From contig OY757011.1 of the NCBI GenBank assembly GCA_963580285.1, positions 116,927,037-116,991,036 of the forward strand: 64,000 bases of DNA, in the 5' to 3' direction. The notes beneath the pieces are model-generated. The model saw only the letters and a list, made by a program, of their open reading frames with translations, had not been told where the DNA came from and did no database searches. The position numbers and the translations under genes are program-made. Every line of letters starts with the position of its first letter. The first letter of the stretch is position 1. The stretch is from Lucinisca nassula. Taxonomy: Eukaryota > Mollusca > Bivalvia > Lucinida > Lucinidae. Of this stretch, positions 47,590 through 59,500 are shown piece by piece.

Positions 47590-50500
47590 GTACTGTGTTG
47601 TGGGTCGCTGTGTTGTCTGAGTCGGTCACATTTGGCAATTACTCAGTTGAATAAAAGTCGCTGGACGAGTCCTTAAAACTATTTACAATCTGAATAACAG
47701 ATGTCCATTTGCTTCACTCCAGAATGTATCTACTGGTGACGCGTCCTTAGACATTCGTTTGACACACTGGTACTCTGACATTCAAAAGATGATTATACAT
47801 CAGTTGCATTATAAATCCTCAACCATCTATGGTCTCCTCCAATACTGAAATCGGTCACAGGAGCGTGGTAGCTCAGTGGTTAGTGTACTTCAGAATTTTT
47901 CACTAGTTGCATCGAATGACATTTGGCCCCCGCCCATTTGACTTAGAAATAAATGGACTGCATGATGCTTCCATGCAGAGCTGAAACCGATCGCACATGA
48001 GAATTGGTAAACCACTTCCAAGAATCTAAGTGCCCAGTTTTAAAGGAGTGTGAGTTGCAGGGGTGTAAAATTCCACTCGCATTTGCGAGTAAATGTTATC
48101 GTAGGGCGAGTGAGTTTTTCGAAACTTCACTTTTTCTTCATTTAGCATCTAAATGAAAAAGTTGGACCATAAGGGCGAGTAAGTTTCAAGGAAATTTTAC
48201 ACCCCTGGGAATGCCCATGCATATAAACCTTATTAGTAGGAGTGCGCGGTATTTTCTTCCGGCGGTATGTACCGCGGTACTTTTTGGCCGTACCGGTACT
48301 TTCAGCAAGTTCCGGATTTTATCGGAAATTTTATATAATTTAATTCAATGTTTGCGTTAGAACAAAAATATGTTTTTGAAACGATTTCACTAGCGTCGGC
48401 TGTGAAAAAAAATACCTCGCAGGGACGCAAAGTATCTTTTATAATGCACCGCTAGTCATACTTCAAAGACGCCGACGCGACCGATAATGGATACTTGAGA
48501 TGAATAGCGGTAATAACTAATAGAGCATGTTCTGCATGCAGGCCACTTCATATTAACATAGATAAATTGGTAATAAATTTATAACCAAAGCGTAACAGTT
48601 TAATCCTGCTAATTAGGGCTCAAAGTAATCTTGCGTGAAAACTTTGTAACATATATATCGTCGCTCGGGAGTCAAAACCTCGTAACTCCGATTTTTTGGT
48701 AAAATGACATTTTGATACCATTAGGTTCATGAACCACAGACACATCTTTTGCTCAAAACGGCGTAGCTCTAAGCCAATCAGTTTCCATTTTGCAACAGTA
48801 AATCGTATCTCAATCTTGATTGATGTAAAACCTGAATCTCAAAACATCGTATCTCAAGTATGGTGTGGTCAGCAGAACAGTATGTCCAGACAGAGGTTGA
48901 GATTTTGATGGCCAGTAGGTAATTCCGTAAGGAATTAAATGAAACAAAGATCAATTCAATTAAGTTACTGCAGATCTAAATAATACAGTCAACAAAAAGT
49001 GACAAAGGATGTAACTCATGTATAATATGTTAAAAAAATCGTCAAAAACTCGTACCTCCATAAAAATCCAAAAATCTAGGTCTCTGAAATGACAAAATCA
49101 GCAGCTTATATATTGAATATTTAGGGGGTATTGGTAATTCCCCTTTGCTGGAAGAAATTTTTGAATGGAGTCCAGAAAATAAGAAGAAACATGCTTTTTT
49201 CAAAAAAAGAAGAAAATCGTCTCTCCTGAAAAGTTGGAAAATCTGAGTTAAGAGGTTTTGACTCCCGAACGACGATATGCACTGCTTGGTGGAACACGAC
49301 TGACAAAGATGACACGTTGATCAGTTTGTGTAGCAATGGAGAGGAAGAAGCGCTTTCAAAAATATGTTGGCGAAACGGTTTCACTAGCGTTGGCCGCGAT
49401 AAAATACCTCGCAGGGACACAAAGTATCTTTTATAATGCGCCGCTAGTCATGCTGAGCACTGTTAAGTTCAAAGACGCCGACGCGACCGATAGGGCGCAA
49501 AAATTATGGGATACTTGAGATGAATAGCGTAATAACTAAAAGAGCATGCTTCCCATGCTGGCCATTTTGGATTAACATAGATAAATAGGTAATGAATTTA
49601 TAACCAAAGCGTAAAAGTTTAATCCTGCTAATTGGGGTTCAAAGTAATCTTGCGTGAAAACTTTGTAGCATATATATGCACTGCATGTTGGAACACGACT
49701 GACAAAGATGACATATTGCAAGACAGCATGTTGTGTGTTGATCAGTCTGTGCAGCAATGGAGAGGAAGAAACGTTTCCGTTTGCAATAATATAATAATGA
49801 TATTTAGTTCTTGCTTTAGCTTTGTGTTGACTTAAATGTCTGGAGTAAAAATACGTTGCTCACATAGTATCAACACGTTTTTAGCTCACCGTCACATAGT
49901 GACGAGGTGAGCTTTTGGGATCACTTTTCATCCGTCGTGCGTGCGTCCGTCCGTAAACAATTCTTTAAACAACATCTCCTAAACCACTGATCGGATTTTG
50001 ACCAAACTTCACAGGAATGATCCTTAGGTGGTCCCCTTTCAAAGTTGTTCAAATGGTTCCGGTCCGTTGCACATCTAGGTCAAAGGAGCCAAAAATAGAT
50101 TTTTTTCACCCAAAACTTAAAAAATCTTCTCTGAAACCACAAGGCCCATATCTTTGATATTTGGTATGAAGCTTCATCTAGTGGACCTCTACCAAGATTG
50201 TTCAAATTATAGTGCTCGGGCCAAAAATGCCCCCGCTCCGTGGCCCTTTGGTTTTACATGGGCTTATATGGGGAAAATCTTTCAAAAATCTTCTTCTCTG
50301 AAACCGTAAGGCCCAGGTCTTTGATATTTGGTATGAAGCTTCATCTAGTGGACCCCTACCAAGATTGTTCAAATTATAGTGCTGGGTCCAAAAATGCCCA
50401 CGCTCTGGGGCCCTTTGGTTTTACATGGGCTTAGATAGTAAAAATCTTTAAAAATCTTCTTCTCTGAAACTGCAAGGCCCAGGTCTTTGATATTTGGTAT

Positions 50501-53500
50501 GAAGCTTCATCTATTGGACCCCTACCGAGATTGTTCAAATTAAAGTGCTGGGGCAAAAAATGCCCCCATTCCAGAGCCCTTTGGTTTTACATGGGCTTAT
50601 ATAGGGGAGAGCTTTAAAAATCTTCTTCTCTGAAACCGTATGGCCCAGGTCTTTGATTTTTGGTATGAAGCTTCATCTAGGGGACCCCTACCAAGTTTGT
50701 TCAAATTATAGGGCTGGGGCCAAAAATGCCCCCGCCCCGGGGCCCTTTGGTTTTACATGGGCTTATATCGGGAAAATCTTTAAAAATCTTTTTCTCTGAA
50801 ACCGCAAGGCCTAGGTCTTTGATATTTGGTATGAAGCTTCATCTAGTAGACCCTTACCAAGATTGTTCAAATTATAGTGCTGGGGTCAAATATGCCCCCG
50901 CTCCGGTGCCCTTTGGTTTTACATGGGCTTATATAGGGAAAATCTTTAAAAATCTACTTCTCTGAAACTGCAAGGCCCAGGTCTTTGATATTTGGTATGA
51001 ATCTTCATCTAATGGACCCCTACCAAGATTGTTCAAATTATAGTGTTGGGGCCAAAAATGACCCCGGCCCGGGGCCCTTTGGTTTTACATGGGCTTATAT
51101 AGGGAAAATCTTTAAAAATCTTTTTCTCTGAAACCGCAAGGCCTAGGTCTTTGATATTTGGTATGAAGCTTCATCTAGTGGACCCCTACCAAGATTGTTC
51201 AAATTATAGTGCTGGGGTCAAATATGCCCCCACTCTGGGGCCCTTTGGTTTAACATGGGCTTATATAGGGAAAATCTTTAAAAATTTTCTTCTCCGAAAC
51301 CATAAGGCCCATGTCTTTGATATTTGGTATGAAGCTTAACCCCACAAGGCCCAGGTCCTTCCCCCCCCCCCTGAGCCTGGGCCTTTTGGTTTTACATGGG
51401 CTTATATAGGGAAAATCTTTAAAAATCTTCTTCTCTGAAACCGCAAGGCCCAGGTCTTTGATATTTGGTATGAGGCTTCATCTTGTGCACCCCTACCAAG
51501 ATTGTTCAAATTATAGTGCTGGGGCCAAAAATGCCCCCGCCCCGGGGCCCTTTAGTTTTACATGGGCTTATATTGGAAAACTCTTTAAAAATCTTTTTCT
51601 CTGAAACCGCAAGGCCCAGGTCTTTGTTATTTGGTATGAAGCTTCATTTAGTGGACCCTTCAAATTATAGTGCTGGGGCCAAAAATGCCCCCGCCCCGGG
51701 GCCCTTTGGTTTTACATGGGCTTATATAGGGAAAATCTTTAAAAATCTTCTTCTCTGAAACCGCAAGGCCCAGGTCTTTGATATTTGGTATGAAGCTTCA
51801 TCTTATGGATCTCTTAACAAGATTGTTCAGATTATAGTGCTGGGGCCAAAAATGCCCCCGCTCCGGGGCCGTTTGGTTTTACATAGACTTATATAGGGAA
51901 AATCTTGAAAAATCTTCTTTTCTGAAACCATTACGCCTAGGTCTTTGATATTTGGTATGAAGCTTCATCTAGTGGACCTCTACCAAGATTGTTCAAATTA
52001 TAGTCATAGGGCCAAAATGCCCCTGCCTTTGGGCCCTTTGGAGTTACATAGGCTTATATAGTCAAAATCTTTAAACATCTTCTTCTGTGAAACCACAACG
52101 CCTAGGTCTTTGATATTTGGTGTGAAATGTCATTTAGTGGACCTCTATCAAGATTGTTCACATTATAGCCCTTGGGCCAAAAATGCCCCTGCCCGAGACC
52201 CATTGGTTTTACACAAGACTTATATATAGTCTTTGAAAATCTGCTTCTCTGAAACTGCAAGGCCCATGCTTTTGATATTTGGTATGTAGCTTCATCTAGT
52301 GGACCTCTACCCGGGCCCTTTGGTTTTACATAGGCTTATAATATATAGAGAGAATCTTTGAAAATCTTCTTCTCTGATACAGCAAGGCCCAGGTCTATTT
52401 GGTGTGAAGCTTCATCTAGTGGACCTAGCCCGGGGCAGTTTGGTTTTACATAGGCTTATGCAGGGAATATCTTTAAAAAAATCTTCTTCTCTGAAACTGC
52501 AAGGACCAGGTCTTAGATATTACTGGACCTTTGCCAAGATTGTTCAATTTATAGCCGAAGCTTCACCTTTTTAGACCTCCCTCAACATTATGCACATTAC
52601 AACCCTGGGGTCAATAATGGCCCTTTCCTGGGCCCACTTGTTACTCTATGGATCAGGTGAGCGATCCAGGGCCATCATGGCCCTCTTGTTTACTTCTACA
52701 TTTCGTTTGTTTCTGGATAAAAATGTTCAAAAGATGAATACCTTCTACTGTTCCCTTTTATAAAATATTATGCTGACGATATATATACCATTTTGTTGCG
52801 CTGTGTCAAACTGTGAATAAATAATTTTATCACGAATTGCCCAGAGGCAGTTCAAATGGATAATGCAGGGAGATAGCATGTTGCGACTTCTGTAGAATGC
52901 GACGTCTTTAATCCTGTTATGTTGTCAATAATTATAAAATATGCTCAATACTTAGCCAACTAAAGCCATTCACACAATATCAAAATAACCCCTATATCGG
53001 CGGGTTGAACATAAGGTGTGGTCGTGTCCTGAACCAGCAGGTATATCGATAGTGACACATGAAAAGAATGACTTGCAATCTTGGCTTACTTTACGTTCAT
53101 TATCACATGGCAATTTGAAAATAAATAAATAAACATTGTGTCTTATTTGTTAATAGGATTAACTAATTTACTGGCATAAGATTAGTGATAGGCAGATTAA
53201 TAGCAATCAGTAAAGATCGCATCCAGAAAAACTGCAAAGACAATATTATTGCCAATGTCTTATTTTTCGCGACCGTAAACACCTAGAAAACGGGTAATGA
53301 TTATCTGTTTATTTATCTGTACAAACAGCTGGTGTTTGAAACCTCTGGTATACCACGGTACGTACCGCGGTACATGGGTGTATACCACAGTACAATTTCC
53401 AAAGGCGGTACCCAGCCCTACTTATTAGATTCAATGGGCGGCAGGGCTTGAGATGTCATTTCATCTCAGTGTTGGGTAAAAGTCCCTTAAAATTGGAAGC

Positions 53501-56500
53501 AACTTCTCCAAAATGACCTATAAAGTGTTGAAGGGAGCGTTGAACATCAAGCAAGCAAGCAACGTCAAATGACATTGCATAGTTTTCTATATCATGCTTT
53601 TCAGATAAATCCAAAAGTTGTTTTCGTTGTTAAATCTATTCTTCATGAAAACTGAATACAACCTGCGCAACTATTGAAACTATAGACAGCCCCGCCCATC
53701 GGGGCTTATAGAAATGGATGGGTTGCATGATGCTTCCACACAGAGCTGCAACCGACCACGCACAAGTACTGGTTAACGGCTCAGAGGATCTAAGCCAGCT
53801 CAGGCAAAGCGGTGTGAGTCCATGCTTATAAACCCTATTGGTTTCATTGGGCGGCAGGGCTTGAGATGTCATCTCGGTGTCGGGTAAAAGTCCCACACAA
53901 TTGGCAGCAGCGTCTCCAAAATGACCTGTACAGTATTGACAGGGATGTTAAACCTCAAATCAAACTATCTCAAAACACTATTGGCAATTGTCATCAATGT
54001 TTGACTTTCACATTGATGCAGTTCCATTGGCCCAGTCGGGTGAATCACAATATTGTGGCTTTTTTTAATTCCAGCATGTTATATCAGCCTTACTGTCAGA
54101 GATTTGACTTTAAATTTGAATTTATTCCATAGAAACTTAGCAAGGCATGTGGCTCAGATGTTCAAAATAAATGAATGGTCTAGCTACTTTTTCATATTGT
54201 CAGCAGCCATCAAAGACCCCCCAAAATGGCATATTTTCACCGTTATGGGTTGCACTTTAAAAAATACCATTTTACAAACAAATTTTAAATAATAATGCAT
54301 GGCAAACAGGTTATTTTTTCAATTTCAGTAATATAGAAAATTGTCTGAAGAAAATTTTGATATATAATTTCTTGATATGCGCTGAAAACTTTTCAAGATA
54401 TCACCATAATTATAGAGGCGGTACTTCGTTATACATTTCAAGACTTTGAACACAACCCTCTGGTTATGCACACCATACCCATAGGAGAGTGGTGTTTACT
54501 TTATTGAAATTCCTTAAAAATGATCTATTAAGAATGCCATAGTGGTAGAAATCATATTGTTCTCCCCTGCTGATTATTAATAAATTACAGGATCACTTAT
54601 CAGGAAAACAACAGTAAAAAAAAAAAGTGGTAGTGTCCGTAACCATGATACATTTTGTTACTGCCAGTAGCTTTGTTTGAATAAAAAATTCTGTTTTTAA
54701 TACTTTGTGTATAATAACCTTTAATGAAACACAATTAGTATTTTTTCCAACAACTAATCATCCTCTGTGCACGATTTTGTGGTTACGGACACTACAAAAA
54801 TGCTGTAGTGTCCGTAACCTGAAAACAAACGCCTTTTTACTGATATCGATATTAAAATCTGGGAAACATTACTTTAATGATACTTTCCAAAATGATATTA
54901 TATGTCTTCAGACTAATCAATTATAACTCAATTGTTCCAAATGGATGACACAACAATGTACACTTTTTGATGCAAAATTGCGCAATAATTTTAAAAAATT
55001 GCATCTCCATGAAAAAAAAATAAAACTGGTGTGTCTACATGGTTGTTGACTGTCTTGTTTTGAAGTTTTATGACAGAGTAAGTATTCTCTATAATAATAA
55101 AGCAGAATAATCTAATTAGCAAAGTCCCAAGGGTATCTGCAGAGGATAAGTAATCAGCTACTATGTTCTTGTAGTGTCCGTAACCATAATCTATGGGGTC
55201 ACACATCAGTAACATTTGTGAATAAATGTCTGATCATTGGCAGGTATAAGTTTTAATTTCATCTAGAAATAATGCACTGGATGCTAAAATAGCCACTGGA
55301 ATTATTATTATTATTGTTTATTTAATTTTTTTTTCCATAATTTAATAGAAAATCATATAAATAGGGGGCCAGCAGAGCGAAACTGCATAAACGTTCTGAT
55401 TTTATTTTACAAACAAGGTAGGCTTGTGCAAAAATACTAGCAGTTCTTTAAGTTAATACATTCCATAGGCGTTGAATATCTGAAGTTTTGATACATCTCT
55501 CAAGAACTAAATTGGTTACGGACACTACAAGAAATTTCAATATCTAGTTTAAGCATTATACTTATATTCCAGTTTCTTTGAAACACATATTCCTGTATAA
55601 ATTTTAGCTCTTAATTTATTGGTTTATTTTCGTGTTTTTTTTTTTTTGCGTGTTTTTTTCACATTACAATAACACACCCGTGTGACATAGTGCATTCTTT
55701 TCTATCTTTAAAATAGTTACTTTTTGATTTACGATATTTTACTGGTTTGAACTCCAAACATAGCCTGTTGGTGCTCATTAGAACTGCCTCATTGTTTGTT
55801 TGATTTTAGGTTTAATGTCCCCGTCAACACTATATAGGTCATTTTGGAGACATTGCTTCCAATTTGTGAGACTTTTACCCGACACTGAGATGAAATGACA
55901 TCCCAAATGAAACCAATACGGTTTATAAGCATGGACTGTCTGGCTTGCACACTGTTCCTAGGCAGGCTTGGACCCTCTAAGCAGTTGATTTGCCAGTATT
56001 CATGGGTGGTCGGCTTCAGCTCTGTGTGGAAGCATCATACACCCCAATCTATTTCACCATGCCCGAAGGGCAGGGACTGAGGTTTAAAGGCCTCATCAAC
56101 ACTATATAGGTCATTTTAATTTTTTGAGATGTTGCCTCTAATTTTGTGGATTTTTTTACCCCGCGCTTAGATGAAATGACATCTCAAGGCCTGCCGCCCA
56201 ATGAAATCAATAGTGTTTATATGCATGGGCAGTCTGACTCTCATCACTTTGCCTGGGCAGGTTTAAACCTAAGCCGTTTACAAGTACACATATTTTTGAA
56301 GGTCTAAGTCTGTCCAGGCAAAGTGATACTGTATGTAAGTCTCATGTGCAGTCGGATTCAGCTCTGCATGGAAGCACCATGCAACCCAATCTATTTTTTC
56401 AATCATGAAATGTTCAAATTTCTAGCTATTAACTTGTAAATACATGTATGCTAAATTGTTAATTGTTGTTATGTTTATCAAATTCTAGTCTCCTTACCTA

Positions 56501-59500
56501 ACATGAAATGTTCAAATTTCAAATTTTTAACCTTTAACTTGTTAATATATTGAATTATTAACTGTTATGTTTATCAAATTCTAGTCTTCATCACAGGGCA
56601 ATTGTAAAAGCTATACTGAAATCGTAAACCAAAATTATTTTGCATCATATACATCTTTTGTTGGATTTGAGGTTTAACGTCCCCGTTAACACTGTATATG
56701 TCATTTTGGAGACGTTGCTTCCAATTTTGTGGGACTTTTACCCGACATTGAGATGAAATGACATCTCAAGCCCTGCTGCCCAATGAAACCAATAGGGTTT
56801 ATAAGCATGGGCGGGCCAACTCCTACTGCTTTGCCTGGGCAGGCTTAGATCCTCTAAGCGGTCTACCAGTACACGTGTGTGGGTCGGTTTCAGCTCTGCG
56901 TGGAAGCATCATGCAGTCCATCTATTTCTTCAAGCCCCGATGGGCGGGGGCCAATTATATACATCTACTTCTTTGAATCAAATATTTAACATGTCTGACA
57001 ATTTTACATAGCTATATATACAGTAAGTTTTTTTTTTTTGATTTGAGGTTTAACGTCCCTGTCAACACTGTATAGGTCATTTTCAAGATGTTGCTTCCAA
57101 TTTTGTGGGACTTTTACCCGATATTCAGATAAAATGACATCTCAAGCCCTGTTACCCAATGAAACCAATAGGGTTTATAAGCACAGAAGGTCTGACTTGC
57201 ACCATTATGACTGGGCAGGCTTAGATCCTCTAAGTGGTTTACCAGTATTTCTGTGCGGTTGGTATTAGCTAATCCTGGAGGCATCATGCAGCTCATCTAT
57301 TTCTTCAAGCCTCGATGGGCAGGGGGCCTATGTAACAAAAAAAAAATAATGTTTGCTTTTGGTGACAATTAATAGTTGAAAAATGTACATTCCTGGTTGG
57401 TTTTTTTTTACTTAATATCTGATTTTGGAGACCATTTTAAATTAAATTTGCTTTATACAAAGACCTGATACATGAATGTATGATTTAGCTATTTGATTCG
57501 CCTAAAAATGCTGTAGTGTCCGTAACATTTTGCACCACTTAAGTTTCAAAATTTAAAAGTTGCTGGATATTTATCAAATTTTCATCCTATAGGTTGGCTT
57601 AAATTGTGTTATGAATTAATTTCTATTTGATTTGCTTAGCATATTAATTTTATATTCTTAAATCAGGGTTTCACTTTTTTATATAAATACATTATGTGTT
57701 TCCGTTTATTGGGACCTTCTATGTTAAATTTCAAACATTCCAGCAAATATTTTCCTGTTTAATTTATTTTGTAATTTATTTTATATTTTTTCACTGCATA
57801 TTTCTTAAAAAAAAAGTAAACAGTTGATTGAAATTTGAAAAAAATGAAGCATTGTTAAATTTGTAGTGTCCGTAACCATTTTAGCTGTGATAAATCTTTT
57901 GATTTTTTTCCATTCAACTTATGTCCAAAGAACTACATCTTGTTTTCAGTTTTTGCATATGACTTTGATGTCTAGTTTAAATAAGTTTTATTTGGAATGA
58001 TTGGCTTATCCGGATTATCATAACAAAGTTTTGGCTTATTATTTGTGTGTCTTGAACAGTGATGGCAACTTATGTGCATTATTTTTTCTTCAAGCTTTGT
58101 TACTTTTGCAAAGACTGATTATTTTTACTTGTTAGTGTTCCTAGTCATGTTTAAAGCAAAGTTAATAAAGTTTAATATGGTTCATGTTGTTTAGCTATAG
58201 TGTTATGCACACCCTGTAGTGTCCGTAACCACTTTCCACCCACATACATATGAAGCATCAAAAAACACATTTGTACCACTCTCCGCCCGAAAAGCTGCAA
58301 ATGTTATACATTTAGGATACTAACCCCTATGAAAAAAATGTTTTTATAAGAATTATGCAAAGTTGATTTTTTGCTACCAGGTGCAACCTAGGTGGCCACA
58401 ATACTGTGATTTACCCGAGTGCCTATTGCAATGCATCGATGGTTCGATGCATCATCACACTCCTAGTAAACCTGCCCCCGCCCATAGGGGCTAGAAGAAA
58501 TATATGGGCTGCATGATGCTTCCACGCAGAGCTGAATCTGGCCCACACACTAGTACTGGTAAACCGCTTATAGGATCTAAGCCTGTCCAGGAACCGTGGT
58601 GCGAGGCGGACCGTCCATGCTAATAAACCCTATTGGTTTCATGGGCGACAGGGCTTGAGAAGTCATTTCATCTCAATGTCGGGTAAAAGTCCCCTAAAAT
58701 TGGAAGCAACGTCTCCAAAATGACCTTTACAGTGTTGACGGGGACGTTAAGCCTCAAATCAAACAAACAAAAGCTCCTAGTAAAAATGCGTCTGTGTTTG
58801 GTACATGCTATTTTTCAACATTTAAGAACAACAGGCCCATAATTTATGGCTGTAAGGCCCTTATCTGGAGATGGGCTGCTTGATGCTTTCTTGCAGAGCT
58901 GAAACTGACCTGCACACAAGTACTGGTAATTGGCTTACGGGGATCTAAGCCTGCCCAAGAAAGCGGTGCGAGTCTGACTGTCCATGCTTATAAGCCCTAT
59001 TGGTTTTATGGGGCTGCAGGGCTTGAGATGTCATTTCATCTCGGTATCTGGTAAAAGTCCCACAAAATTTGAAGCAACATCTCCAAAATGCCTTTGCTCA
59101 AACAAACAAACCAAAACAAACCTGGGGCAAGTTTGATTCATCGCCGAAATCTGATATCACGGGAATGATGTTGAAAATTTGTTTCCGCTCAATATCTCTA
59201 GAAAGAAATGATGGATTTAGATCAAATTTGGCATGTGAATTTATGTTGGCAAGATATTGCTTAGGACTGTTACTTGGCTTTTTGCATCAATTTTTAGCAG
59301 AGTACCAGTGAGACATGGCCATTGACAAAGCCAAACCTCCAATGTCTTCAGCGGAATGACAGGGCAATGATCAGACAGATCTGCAGTGTCACGCCACAGG
59401 ACAGTCACCATCAGGTCCAGTGAGTTACTTGAGCGTCTTGGCATTGAGGACCTGGACAAAAGAGAGAAGGCTCCGCTGGTATGGGCATGTGGAACGCTCC

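Larger units (their letters stand above)
48237..53420. mobile_element. 5.2 kb hAT element in RACK1 intron 1
   Basis: Identical CTTATTAG copies lie at 48229-48236 and 53421-53428. The ends read TAGGAGTG and, inverted, TAGGGCTG, followed by GC-rich CCGCGGTAC-type inverted sequence. Removing the element and one duplication rejoins a 300 bp family-S repeat without a gap. No transposase was recognised. Inside are a duplicated block of about 300 bp (near 48370-48660 and 49365-49680), a TA-flanked MITE and the 2.8 kb array element. Confidence 0.85.
47925..53550 (-). repeat. Family-S repeat (about 300 bp), split by the 5.2 kb hAT element
   Basis: Parts at 47925-48228 and 53421-53550 join at CTTATTAG. 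The left part also carries a mini-hAT (48058-48207). Consensus features: CATGATGCTTCCACGCAGAG, CCAATGAAACCAATAGGG (inverse), AGTCCCACAAAATTGGAAGC. Other copies: 53690-53968 and 58472-58770 and 58845-59105 on the same strand; 55800-56078, 56083-56400, 56662-56950 and 57038-57325 inverted. No A/B box was recognised, so its class is open. Confidence 0.75.
54012..58442. mobile_element. Terminal-repeat element with eight GTAGTGTCCGTAACC motifs
   Basis: GGGTGAATCACAATATTGTG (left, within 54031-54060) and its inverse (right, within 58394-58423) anchor an imperfect inverted repeat of about 47 bp. The right end continues to an inverted TAGGAGTGTGATGATG, hAT-like; the outer left end is unclear. Inside are eight copies of a 15 bp motif and nested family-S repeats. 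No transposase seen. Confidence 0.55.
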
